A DNA stretch of 61,282 bases from Flavobacteriales bacterium. GTDB taxonomy: Bacteria > Bacteroidota > Bacteroidia > Flavobacteriales_F > PHOS-HE28. The stretch lies in the NCBI GenBank assembly GCA_017987115.1, contig JAGNUG010000007.1, positions 1-61,282 of the forward strand. Direction: 5' to 3'. The position numbers and the translations under genes were made by a program. Positions 40,891 to 49,592 of the stretch are shown here, piece by piece. Within the stretch, counting starts at the first letter, position 1. Every line of letters starts with the position of its first letter. The notes beneath the pieces were generated by a model. The model had not been told where the DNA came from and did no database searches. It saw only the letters and a list, made by a program, of their open reading frames with translations.

Positions 40891-43884
40891 CTATGGAAGT
40901 GATGCAGCAACCGTAGCGGTAGGCGTAGTACCACCAATGGTTTGCAAGATACGGTCACGATCGTTGTTAGTTCCTGTGTAGCGCACAACGCCGTCCATAT
41001 TCACATCCTCCGGCCAATAGCCTGTTACGGAATTGGTGGGTATCACGCCACCGATACGCTGAAGGATTGGGTCACGGTCGTTATCAGTTCCGGTGTATGC
41101 CACAGTACCGTCGAAGTTGACATCGCCGGCGGCAATGGTCATTGTACCATTATTATTTACACGGGCATCGTTATCATAGACCTGTGTGCTGGGGAGAGTG
41201 AGGTCAACAAATGCTAGAACTCCACCGAACGCGACCGCACTGGATGGTGAGGACATCACTGGCAGGTGGTTCCTTGACCTTATTGCTACGCAATAGTTGC
41301 CTGCCGACAGCCCAGGGAATCCTGGGTAACTCAGACCGTCGAGGTCAACGATGTATCCGTTGGGCAACAACAGCGCGGCTCGCGAAGCGACAACGGTGCC
41401 GGGTGAAGCTGCGGACCGCATTTCCAGGATCAACCAATCCACAATAGCGGTGGATCCGGTACTGGCGAGCAGGCTGGCAGGAATGGTCGCACCTGGTGTG
41501 AATGTCGGTTGCGTATAGCCCATCGCGGTAAAGGGTTCTGTAATGGGGAAGGACGGCATCGTACGGAGGGCATCGTTCATGGTGGACCCGTTGTATGGAC
41601 CATCCAGCAACAAACGTACTGCGATGCGAGGCGCATCCTTGATTCGGGCAATGCGGTTGCGACCAATGCCGTTGACCGTCCTGAAACCACCTACTATCAC
41701 CATTTCCTCTACCGAGGGGAAGACCATTCCGATCACTTCGGATTGCGGTCCAGTTCCGAGGTCGAAGGATGCGTCGTGGGAACCATTCGGGAGTAGTCGG
41801 GCAAGTGCGGGCCGGGAGCTGCCATCCACATTCTGGAAAGCGCCACTAACGTAGACCTTACCGTTCCACGCTACTTTTACTAGTGAGGCGGCACCATTGA
41901 AACCGGTACCGATGTTGAAAGAGAGATCCACTGACCCGTTAGGATCTAGGCGCACAAGGCGTGATCTGGGTTGGCCGTTGAAGGTGGTGAATGCTGATCC
42001 GACCGCTAGGATATTTCCATTAGGCTGGCGTTCGAGATCCTGGACCGCGCTGTTGTTATTGGGCCCTGTGCCGATGTTGAAAATTGGATCAAGACTGCCG
42101 TCGTTGTTGAGCCTGAAGATGGCTCCCACGCTTTCCCCGTTATACAGGGTGGTTCCGCCGGCTACTAGGATCTTGCCGTCGGGGAGATATAGCATGTCAT
42201 ACAATGCACCATTCGAAATGCCTTGGGTGAATGTCGGGTCAAGACTGCCATTAGGAAGCAGGCGGTGTAAGCTTTGGCCCGATAAGGTCAGCACCTTGCC
42301 GTCGGATTGGAGAGCAAGACGTCTGGATGAAGTGATCTGGTTAAAGTCCGTCAGGAAGGTATTGTCGGGGCTACCATCGCTATTCAAGCGCATCACGCGA
42401 CTGCTGTACGTGGCATCGAAAGCATCAACGAAGTGTCCACCGATCACCAGTTTGCCATCCGGCTGCAGCACCACGTCGGTAACCAGCGAATTGATGCCCC
42501 ACCATGCATTGAAGGTGGTGTCCATCTCGCCGTTCGGGTGCAGGCGCGCAACCCGGTTCGCTGTTCTGCTGAAGTAGGACAGGAAACCACCGACCACTAC
42601 AAGCTTGCCATCAGGCTGAAGCACTACGTTATAGGCGGCGAGATCGAAAGCGTTCGCCTGCGCCCAAGTGGGATCTACACTCCCATCAGGCATCAGCCGC
42701 GTGAAGTGGCACTCACCGCGTGAGCCATATGCTTCGAAAGGACCGAGCACTACTATTCGCTGGTCAGGTAGGACCATCACTTGTTGCACTACGGAACTGA
42801 AGTCCACACCGGCGAACACCGGGTCGATCGAACCGTCGGCATTGAAGCGGGTGAGGTAGTCGAGTGCAGCGCCGTTCGAGCCGTTGAAACTCTTCCCAAC
42901 GATCAGCTTACCGTCCGCTTGTGCGGCGATGGTGTTCACGCCGTTAAAGGTGATCGTGGCCGGAACGAAACCGGGATCTGTGGCACCGGAGGCCGAGAGC
43001 AACACGAATTTCTGGCGAGGCTGGCCATTGACGGAGGTGAAACTGCCGCTGAGCCACACTTTGCCATCAGCACGGAGAGCGAGGGCATAGCCAGCGTTGC
43101 CTCCTGCTAGCGTGGGCGAGAAGCTACCGTCCAGTGTCCCTGTTGTCTGCAAGCGCGCGATACAGGGCCGTGAGGTACCGTTATATGTCAGGAAGCTTCC
43201 CACCACCAGGATCTTCCCATCCGGCTGGAGCACAAGCCCCTTAATTGCGTTGTTGAATCCAGTTCCGGTGTTCAGCGTGGCATCAAGCGTACCATCGGTG
43301 TTCAATCGTACGAGGTTGGTGACGCTCGCTCCATTGAAGCTGAGCCAGCTGCCAGCCACGATCAACCGGCCATCCGGTTGCAGTACCATATGATCTACCG
43401 TACCAGCAGAGGTGCCTGTTTGAAATCCAGACCCTGGGTTGAAACTTGTATCCAGCGTGCCGTTCACATTAAGGCGAGCGATGCCACGTCGCGATACGCC
43501 GCCAACTGTAGAGATATTTCCGCCAATGATCACCTTGCCATCATCCTGCACCAGCACTGAATTGATCACTCCGGTAGAAGCCGGTACGAAGGTGGTGTCG
43601 ATGGTGCCGTCCGGCAGTAAACGGGTCACATGCAACCGGGTACGTGTATCATGTAAATTGAAGTTCCCTACGACCACCATACGACCGTCCGGCATCAAAG
43701 CCGCATGGTTCGCTCTGGCCGGATTCACGGCATTGGCGATCCGCAAGCCGTCGTGCAGACCGAAACCGGCATCGCCGGGGTTAAAATTCAGGTCCACGCT
43801 GACCTGTTGTGCAAATAGTCCGCTCTTGAACATAGTAAGGGTCAGAATGAGGAGCGTTCTCCCGAGGTTATTTACTATGTACAT
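40891..43884 (-). CDS. Secreted delta-60 repeat protein with shared module and dockerin-like repeats (C)
   Basis: A 997-residue exported protein (MYIVNNLGRTLLILTLTMFKSGLFAQ). Residues 50-790 comprise about 14 delta-60-type repeats of about 50 residues, each with a core like LQPDGKLVVVGGF followed by RLNxDGSLDxxFN, expected to form a large beta-propeller. Residues about 795-915 are the module shared with proteins A and B (MNDALRTMPS, AIVDWLILEMRS, SRAALLLPNG, RSRNHLPVMS). Residues 919-997 hold two dockerin-like repeats, DVNFDGTVAYTGTDNDRD and DVNMDGVVRYTGTNNDRD. An ATG at 43959 would add 25 residues; 43884 is preferred for the signal peptide. Probably surface-exposed and adhesive. Confidence 0.82.
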   Translation of the reverse strand: MYIVNNLGRTLLILTLTMFKSGLFAQQVSVDLNFNPGDAGFGLHDGLRIANAVNPARANHAALMPDGRMVVVGNFNLHDTRTRLHVTRLLPDGTIDTTFVPASTGVINSVLVQDDGKVIIGGNISTVGGVSRRGIARLNVNGTLDTSFNPGSGFQTGTSAGTVDHMVLQPDGRLIVAGSWLSFNGASVTNLVRLNTDGTLDATLNTGTGFNNAIKGLVLQPDGKILVVGSFLTYNGTSRPCIARLQTTGTLDGSFSPTLAGGNAGYALALRADGKVWLSGSFTSVNGQPRQKFVLLSASGATDPGFVPATITFNGVNTIAAQADGKLIVGKSFNGSNGAALDYLTRFNADGSIDPVFAGVDFSSVVQQVMVLPDQRIVVLGPFEAYGSRGECHFTRLMPDGSVDPTWAQANAFDLAAYNVVLQPDGKLVVVGGFLSYFSRTANRVARLHPNGEMDTTFNAWWGINSLVTDVVLQPDGKLVIGGHFVDAFDATYSSRVMRLNSDGSPDNTFLTDFNQITSSRRLALQSDGKVLTLSGQSLHRLLPNGSLDPTFTQGISNGALYDMLYLPDGKILVAGGTTLYNGESVGAIFRLNNDGSLDPIFNIGTGPNNNSAVQDLERQPNGNILAVGSAFTTFNGQPRSRLVRLDPNGSVDLSFNIGTGFNGAASLVKVAWNGKVYVSGAFQNVDGSSRPALARLLPNGSHDASFDLGTGPQSEVIGMVFPSVEEMVIVGGFRTVNGIGRNRIARIKDAPRIAVRLLLDGPYNGSTMNDALRTMPSFPITEPFTAMGYTQPTFTPGATIPASLLASTGSTAIVDWLILEMRSAASPGTVVASRAALLLPNGYIVDLDGLSYPGFPGLSAGNYCVAIRSRNHLPVMSSPSSAVAFGGVLAFVDLTLPSTQVYDNDARVNNNGTMTIAAGDVNFDGTVAYTGTDNDRDPILQRIGGVIPTNSVTGYWPEDVNMDGVVRYTGTNNDRDRILQTIGGTTPTATVAASLP

Positions 43885-44097
43885 GATCCGGTGGTTAATG
43901 CGTAATGGACGAACACGTTCAGCATTGGTTGCCTGAACTGAGACGTTTTCAACCTGCACTCCGATCTACAACGGGCTTAAAGCAATACACTAGGCCACTC
44001 AGCGCTAGGCAAACAGCGATTCACACTGATCGGTACGATTTTGCATCGGTATTTTCACAGGTTGCCAAGATCCGAACGCTTCTGTCGTTGATGTACT

Positions 44098-44745
44098 TTA
44101 CATCACCCCATCCTTCATCACCAACCGACGATCAGTCATACCCGCCAGTTCCTCGTTATGTGTAACGATCACGAAAGTCTGCCCGAGTTCGGTGCGCAGA
44201 TCGAAGAACAATTGGTGAAGTTCCTTGGCGTGAGCGGAGTCCAGGTTTCCTGATGGTTCATCCGCCAAAACCACGCTCGGTGAGTTGAACAATGCACGAG
44301 CTACTGCTACGCGTTGCTGTTCGCCGCCGCTCAACTGGCCGGGCTTGTGTTGGGATCGTTGGATGACGTTGAGGCGTTCCAACAACTGCTTGGCGCGGGG
44401 CTCGCACTCGTTCATGCTCTTGCCAGCGATCAGGCCAGGCATCATTACATTCTCCATGGCGGTGAACTCCGGCAACAAATGATGGAATTGAAATACGAAT
44501 CCTATGTGCTTGTTTCGGAAGGCACTCAGCGCCTTTGTATCCAGCTTGGTGACATCCTCGCCGTTGATCAATAACACGCCGCTATCCGCACGCTCCAGCG
44601 TACCAAGGATCTGCAACAGCGTGGTCTTGCCGGCACCGCTGGCACCAACTATGCTCACCACTTCGCCTTTAGCCACGTGCAGGTCAACACCCTTGAGTAC
44701 TTCAAGGTCACCGTATTTCTTGCGGATGGATGTGGCACGGATCAT
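44098..44745 (-). CDS. lolD: Lipoprotein-releasing ABC transporter ATPase
   Basis: ATP-binding subunit of the LolCDE complex, which extracts lipoproteins from the inner membrane. Walker A GASGAGKT at 34-41, the Q-loop, signature [15 protein letters not shown] near 138, Walker [13 protein letters not shown] near 160, and the H-loop THNEE. The 215-residue length is normal. LolC/LolE is not in the window. The abundance of lipoprotein genes here suits this function, but other MacB-type exporters have similar ATPases. Confidence 0.85.
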   Translation of the reverse strand: MIRATSIRKKYGDLEVLKGVDLHVAKGEVVSIVGASGAGKTTLLQILGTLERADSGVLLINGEDVTKLDTKALSAFRNKHIGFVFQFHHLLPEFTAMENVMMPGLIAGKSMNECEPRAKQLLERLNVIQRSQHKPGQLSGGEQQRVAVARALFNSPSVVLADEPSGNLDSAHAKELHQLFFDLRTELGQTFVIVTHNEELAGMTDRRLVMKDGVM

Positions 44746-44750
44746 GGCTG

Positions 44751-44758
44751 CAAAGGAA
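44751..44758 (-). promoter_or_regulatory. -7 box of lolD
   Basis: TTCCTTTG on the minus strand, one mismatch from TAnnTTTG, ending 5 bases before the ATG at 44745. Confidence 0.35.
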
Positions 44759-44769
44759 AGGGGAATGCC

Positions 44770-44857
44770 GATCAGATGATCAGAAAATCAGATGATCAGA
44801 AAATTGAGTGACTGGTTGGTCGAAGGATGGAACGCAGATAACGCAGAAAAACATGAT
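44770..44857. repeat. Composite dispersed intergenic repeat, copy 2
   Basis: Part A at 44770-44808 (GATCAGATGATCAGAAAAT and a second GATCAG block) and part B at 44832-44857 (ACGCAGATAACGCAGAAAA, then ACATGAT). Same order and orientation as the copy at 22930-23046, but with a shorter gap between the parts. It lies in the 343-base spacer 44746-45088, which has no ORF. Confidence 0.8.
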
Positions 44858-44947
44858 AGGCGCTGATATGTTAGTAATGCAGTTACTGCGCTTGGCTGTC
44901 CTTATTATTCAGGATCCGGAAGCAATAGGAGCATCAGCACTACATGG

Positions 44948-44978
44948 CCCGGCTATATGAGATCAGCTGATCGCCGGG
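44948..44978. repeat. Nested palindrome in the lolD-mscS spacer
   Basis: The 12-bp palindrome GATCAGCTGATC (44961-44972) is flanked by CCCGGC (44948-44953) and its inverse GCCGGG (44973-44978). It could form a hairpin or bind a dimeric protein. Confidence 0.45.
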
Positions 44979-45052
44979 TCCAACTATCAAAATCAAGCTG
45001 TATCATATAAGATCAGCGTCATCGGTTCTTTTTATTAGACCGCTAAGGCGCT

Positions 45053-45091
45053 ACATCAGCTAATTAGCAGATCGATCACATCAGCTAATTA
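45053..45091. repeat. 14-bp direct repeat overlapping the mscS stop
   Basis: ACATCAGCTAATTA at 45053-45066 and again at 45078-45091, 25 bases apart. The second copy includes the stop codon of the mscS gene (TTA on the plus strand). Confidence 0.6.
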
Positions 45092-46372
45092 ACCCTGCGG
45101 TTTCCCCATATTCCGCATATCATCTGCAGCTGGCCGCTCGAATACGACCACTTGAAAGTACTTGGTGCTTGCCAACAAATGATCGAAAATATCGGCCATG
45201 ATGATCTCATATTCCTCCCATTTCGTTGTTTTGGTGAAGCAATAGAGCTCTATCGGTAACCCATGTTCATTAGGCGGTTGCTGCCGCACCATGCGCGTCA
45301 TATTGGAATGTATCTGGTCGTGATCGGCTAAGTAGAGGTCCACGTATTTCCGGAACAGACCTACGTTCGTAAGGTTGCGACCGTTGACCATCATGCTGTT
45401 GTCCACATGATGCGCTGCGTTAAATGTCTTCAGCTCTTCGCGCATTTCTTCGATGTACGGTCTGAGCAACTGTATGCGCTCCAGGTCCTTTATCTCGTCT
45501 TCATTCAAATACCGGATGCTGTTGATCTTGATCAAAATGCTCCGCTTGATCCTTCGCCCACCACTCTCCTGCATGCCACGCCAGTTCTGGAAACTATCAG
45601 CGATCAATGCGTACGTAGGTATCGTGGTGATGGTCATGTCCCAGTTCGCCACTTTCACCGTGGTAAGGTTGATCTCGATCACATCACCATCTGCTCCGAA
45701 TTTTGGCATCGTTATCCAATCGCCAACACGCACCATATCATTGGTGCTGATCTGTATGCTTGCCACGAACCCAAGGATCGTGTCCTTGAAGATCAATAAC
45801 AATACCGCAGAAGCGGCACCCATGGCGGTCAAAAAGGTCAACACGGATCGGCCCGTCAGCTGTGAGAAGATCAGTATCCCCGCAATGAAAAACAATACCA
45901 ACGTTGCGACCTGCACATAGCTGTCCAATGGTTTGTCACGGTAGTTCGGACTTTCGATCAACGTGTCGCGGCCGGCACGAAGAATGGCTCTGGTAATACG
46001 AACAAAGAGGATGATGAACGATATTGTGAAAATCCGCTCAACTATCGGTATCATTTGAGGAAGATCCCTGAAGATCACAGGTATCAAGTAATAGCTCAGC
46101 ATCAATGGGATCACCCTGGCCACATAGCGCGGAACGCGGTTATCCACTACGCGATCATCGAAATGGGTGTGTGTCTTTTTGCTGAAACGCTGTAACGAGG
46201 TCGTGAGGATCCAGTTGAGCAGCTTCGATAGCAAAGCCATTACAACGAATACGAGCATGGAACCGAGCAGGGGAACGATCCAGATGGTATTTTCCGGCGA
46301 AACGCCGGTACTGATCAACCAAGTGTCCAGATCTCCGAACACATATCCATAACCGAGGGCATTTTCATTCAT
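45089..46372 (-). CDS. MscS/YbdG-type mechanosensitive ion channel
   Basis: A 427-residue membrane protein. N-terminal membrane helices (about residues 27-55, 90-110 and 130-155) lead to the pore helix and beta domain: GAASAVLLLIFKDTILGFVASIQ and RVGDWITMPKFGADGDVIEI, the MscS landmarks. The C-terminal ELKTFNAAHHVDNSMMVNGRN and ELYCFTKTTKWEEYE are typical of the YbdG (MscM) subfamily, opening under osmotic stress. The ATG at 46372 is preferred over an upstream TTG at 46384. Confidence 0.9.
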   Translation of the reverse strand: MNENALGYGYVFGDLDTWLISTGVSPENTIWIVPLLGSMLVFVVMALLSKLLNWILTTSLQRFSKKTHTHFDDRVVDNRVPRYVARVIPLMLSYYLIPVIFRDLPQMIPIVERIFTISFIILFVRITRAILRAGRDTLIESPNYRDKPLDSYVQVATLVLFFIAGILIFSQLTGRSVLTFLTAMGAASAVLLLIFKDTILGFVASIQISTNDMVRVGDWITMPKFGADGDVIEINLTTVKVANWDMTITTIPTYALIADSFQNWRGMQESGGRRIKRSILIKINSIRYLNEDEIKDLERIQLLRPYIEEMREELKTFNAAHHVDNSMMVNGRNLTNVGLFRKYVDLYLADHDQIHSNMTRMVRQQPPNEHGLPIELYCFTKTTKWEEYEIIMADIFDHLLASTKYFQVVVFERPAADDMRNMGKPQG

Positions 46373-46381
46373 ATCAGGCCG

Positions 46382-46389
46382 CAAAGCTA
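46382..46389 (-). promoter_or_regulatory. -7 box of mscS
   Basis: TAGCTTTG on the minus strand, an exact TAnnTTTG match, ending 9 bases before the ATG at 46372. Confidence 0.5.
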
Positions 46390-46581
46390 ACAGCTTCAGA
46401 AGGCGTGCTCGGTTCTACGTCCGGAAGAATACGGCTTGGGATGTTCCGCAAGGTGTTTTGCCTTTGTTCCGTCATCGTTCGCATGTTGAAAAGCTATCCA
46501 CCCCAAAAAAATGTGAGGCTGTACATTCGCACCGCCTCCAAAGCTGGGAAGCCATAATTTTAATAACAAAGCATAAACCGC

Positions 46582-47772
46582 ATGAACCTCCACGAGTATC
46601 AAGGCAAACAGATCCTTTCACAATATGGCGTTCGCGTGCAACGCGGTCTGGTGGCCTACAATGCCGATGAAGCCGTTGACCAGGCCAAACGACTAAGCCA
46701 AGAAACCGGTACGAAATGGTGGGTGGTCAAGGCGCAGATCCACGCAGGCGGTCGTGGAAAAGGCGGTGGGGTGAAACTTGCAAAAAGTATTGATGAGGTG
46801 CGCGAGAAGGCGAATGACATCATCGGCATGATGTTGAAAACGCCACAAACGCCGCCGCAAGGAAAAAAAGTGAACAAGGTCTTGATCACGGAGGATATGT
46901 ATTATCCCGGTGCAAGCGAGACCAAGGAGTTCTACATGAGCGTGCTTCTGGATCGCAGCAGTGCACGTAACGTGATCGTGTACAGTACGGAAGGTGGTAT
47001 GGACATCGAGGAAGTTGCAGAACATCATCCGGACAAGATCAAAAAGGAATTCATCGATCCACGTGTTGGCCTACGACCTTTCCAATGTGGAAAGATCGCG
47101 ACAGATCTTGGTTTGTCGGGAACAGCTAAAAAAGAGATGATGAAGTTCGTTGCGGCCCTGTATAATGCTTACGAGGGTAGCGATGCGGCCATGTTCGAGA
47201 TCAACCCGGTTCTGAAGACCAGCGATGATAAGATCGCGGCAGTTGATGCCAAAGTGCGCTTGGATGGCAATGCGCTGTACCGCCATCCTGATTACGTCGA
47301 AATGCGCGATAAGACCGAAGAAGATCCTATTGAGGTAGAAGCTGGTGAAGCAGGATTGAACTATGTGAAGCTCGATGGTAACGTAGGGTGCATGGTGAAC
47401 GGTGCAGGATTGGCCATGGCAACCATGGACATCATTAAGTTAAGCGGCGGTGAACCGGCCAATTTCCTTGATGTGGGCGGAACAGCCGATGCGGCACGTG
47501 TCGAAAAAGCATTCCGGATCATTCTGAAAGACCCAACCGTAAAGGCAATTCTAGTGAATATCTTCGGTGGCATCGTTCGCTGCGATCGGGTTGCACAAGG
47601 GGTTGTGGACGCATACAAGAACATCGGCGACATCAACGTGCCGATCATTGTACGCTTGCAGGGTACCAATGCTGTAGAAGCAAAAGAATTGATCGACAAA
47701 AGCGGCCTGAAAGTGCTAAGTGCGGTTGCCTTGCAAGAGGCAGCCGATCGAGTGAAGGAGGTGCTTGCTTGA
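46582..47772 (+). CDS. sucC: Succinate-CoA ligase beta subunit
   Basis: Beta subunit of the TCA-cycle enzyme that makes ATP or GTP from succinyl-CoA. The start MNLHEYQGKQILSQYGVRVQ is canonical; the ATP-grasp domain continues with WVVKAQIHAGGRGKGGGVKL, and the CoA-ligase C-terminal part carries DVGGTADAARVEKAF and ILVNIFGGIVRCDRVAQGV. The 396-residue length is normal. sucD is not adjacent. A TAATTTTA box at 46555-46562 could be its promoter. Confidence 0.96.
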   Translation: MNLHEYQGKQILSQYGVRVQRGLVAYNADEAVDQAKRLSQETGTKWWVVKAQIHAGGRGKGGGVKLAKSIDEVREKANDIIGMMLKTPQTPPQGKKVNKVLITEDMYYPGASETKEFYMSVLLDRSSARNVIVYSTEGGMDIEEVAEHHPDKIKKEFIDPRVGLRPFQCGKIATDLGLSGTAKKEMMKFVAALYNAYEGSDAAMFEINPVLKTSDDKIAAVDAKVRLDGNALYRHPDYVEMRDKTEEDPIEVEAGEAGLNYVKLDGNVGCMVNGAGLAMATMDIIKLSGGEPANFLDVGGTADAARVEKAFRIILKDPTVKAILVNIFGGIVRCDRVAQGVVDAYKNIGDINVPIIVRLQGTNAVEAKELIDKSGLKVLSAVALQEAADRVKEVLA

Positions 47773-47845
47773 TAAGGTGATCGGGAGATCAGCCCAGCAA
47801 CACATACCTAGATACTTTTTTCAGAAGAGCACTCTGCCGGACGGA

Positions 47846-48799
47846 TCACCCGACCAGCCGGCCAATGATCGCCTTCACCGGTTCCACGGCCTTGGTGTGC
47901 CCAATACTCGGACCAGCGACCCATACCGTCTTGTAGGTGGCCTGTTGAGCCGCTTTCTCCGTGGCCTTCATACCGATGTAGAAGCGTACCATCTTCACCC
48001 ACTTCTTCAGGCTGCGGTTCTTGTTCAACATGCGCTCTAACCATGGCGAACGGGTGCCGATCTCTTGCACGTATGGCGTGTAGATCACCGTACACGGCGT
48101 GCCGCTGATGCGTTCGGTAAGTACGATGTCCTTCGCACCATAGTCCACGCAAGCCTGCTTGTATGCTTCGGTGATCGGCGCTTCCACTGCGGCAATGAAC
48201 GGACTGCCCACCGAAACGCCTTCAGCGCCGTAGGCTAGCATTTGTTCCAGTTCCGCTTTCGTGCCAACGCCACCCGCAGAGATCACGGGGATGCTGCAAT
48301 GCTGCTTCAGCAAGGCGATCAGGTCCTTTGGCGAGAGTTCCCCACGGTGACCGCCAGCTTCGTTGTTCACTGCGATCACAGCATCAGCGCCCAAGGCCTC
48401 CACTTTTTGCGCAAAACGCAGGTTCGTCACATCGCAGAATACCTTGAGGCCCACGGCGTGTGCCTGTCGTATGGTCTCTTGCGGACTGCCCAACGATGTG
48501 ATGATGAAGTCGCAACCCTCTTCGCAGATCACACCCAACTGGTCCATGGCTTTGGGGTTGCTCTTGTTCACGATCAGGTTGAACCCGAAGGCACCCTTTC
48601 CGCACTCTGTTTTCGCGGCTTTCAATTCACGAATGGCCGTCCTCAACTCATCCAGCGTGCGGTAGTTCAATGCCGGTATGCAACCCGCCACGCCACAGCG
48701 CATACCTTCTATTGTCATGGCAACGTTGCTCACTAGGAACATCGGAGCCATGATCAGTGGGTGTTCCAACTGGAGCATATCGGTAAGGCGGGTGCGCAT
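47846..48799 (-). CDS. FMN-dependent nitronate monooxygenase-like oxidoreductase
   Basis: A 317-residue TIM-barrel flavoprotein of the 2-nitropropane dioxygenase/enoyl-reductase-like family. Visible motifs: HPLIMAPMFLVSNVAM at the start, NNEAGGHRGE with the catalytic-type His in the middle, and the FMN phosphate loop ISAGGVGTKAELEQM then GAEGVSVGSPF. It may detoxify nitronates or act as an FMN-dependent enoyl reductase; the substrate is not decidable. The -7 box ends 4 bases before its ATG. Confidence 0.87.
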   Translation of the reverse strand: MRTRLTDMLQLEHPLIMAPMFLVSNVAMTIEGMRCGVAGCIPALNYRTLDELRTAIRELKAAKTECGKGAFGFNLIVNKSNPKAMDQLGVICEEGCDFIITSLGSPQETIRQAHAVGLKVFCDVTNLRFAQKVEALGADAVIAVNNEAGGHRGELSPKDLIALLKQHCSIPVISAGGVGTKAELEQMLAYGAEGVSVGSPFIAAVEAPITEAYKQACVDYGAKDIVLTERISGTPCTVIYTPYVQEIGTRSPWLERMLNKNRSLKKWVKMVRFYIGMKATEKAAQQATYKTVWVAGPSIGHTKAVEPVKAIIGRLVG

Positions 48800-48803
48800 G
48801 GCG

Positions 48804-48811
48804 CAAAGATG
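48804..48811 (-). promoter_or_regulatory. -7 box of the flavin oxidoreductase gene
   Basis: CATCTTTG on the minus strand, ending 4 bases before the ATG at 48799. Confidence 0.45.
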
Positions 48812-48938
48812 TCAGAAGAACCCATGTACACTGTGGAATATTCTTCGAACTGGTGATATTGGTAAAGGAGGATCTAGGTCGCGGCAACGATGGCGCGTGC
48901 ACGCTAAATGCGGTTGTAATTGGTGTTCTACGTTTTTC

Positions 48939-49592
48939 TCAGCCGCTGTTATAAGCTGCTATTTTTCTACCCAAAAGTTCATGATGAAGAGATGCCTGAT
49001 TGTTTTCTTCAATTATCTGCAAACCTTTTTTTAAAGTTTCAAAGTCTTTCCTACTGTATGGATTTTTTCTTTGATACTGCGTCTGTTCATCATTGAATAC
49101 AGATATATAAATTATTCCCCCTTCATTAAGCATTGAGATACACAAGCTTACCAGTTCATCAGCAATTTGTCGATCAAGGAAATGAAGCAAATTTGAAATA
49201 ACTATAATATCATTTTTTTCTTTAGACACATTTTCTCTGCAGTATTCAAAAGCATCTTTACCGAATTCTAAACGAAACATTTCGTTAAATTCCGTTTCAT
49301 TTATCTCTTCATATTGATTTTCTTCATTATAGCTAAGAGAATGATTTATTTTCTGTACCCAATCAGCAATAGTAACTTCTTGAAAGCTTTGAATATCGTC
49401 ATTCGGCTCACGAGAAAAAATCGAATAAGGTGTATTAATGTCCACTGCCGTATAGTTGAAAACATTCCTATACTTCAATAAAAGAAGTTCAATCTTCGAA
49501 TTGATCCAGCCGCTTCCAAGATCTAGAATTTTTATTCTATTTGAAGGTACTTCGGATATTACGTGACCAATAAGATTTGTTAGATCTGTCAT
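48939..49592 (-). CDS. AT-rich class I SAM-dependent methyltransferase
   Basis: A 217-residue methyltransferase-fold protein. Motif I is IKILDLGSGWINSKIELLLL (about residues 20-39) with AVDIN following, and the DIIVISNLLHFLDRQI stretch is motif IV-like. It has no other domain, and the substrate is unknown. Base composition is strikingly AT-rich (many AAT, GAA, ATA and TTA codons) compared with the rest of the window, and codon use differs from all neighbours. It was probably acquired by transfer. The AT-rich tract extends a little beyond both ends of the gene. Confidence 0.75.
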   Translation of the reverse strand: MTDLTNLIGHVISEVPSNRIKILDLGSGWINSKIELLLLKYRNVFNYTAVDINTPYSIFSREPNDDIQSFQEVTIADWVQKINHSLSYNEENQYEEINETEFNEMFRLEFGKDAFEYCRENVSKEKNDIIVISNLLHFLDRQIADELVSLCISMLNEGGIIYISVFNDEQTQYQRKNPYSRKDFETLKKGLQIIEENNQASLHHELLGRKIAAYNSG

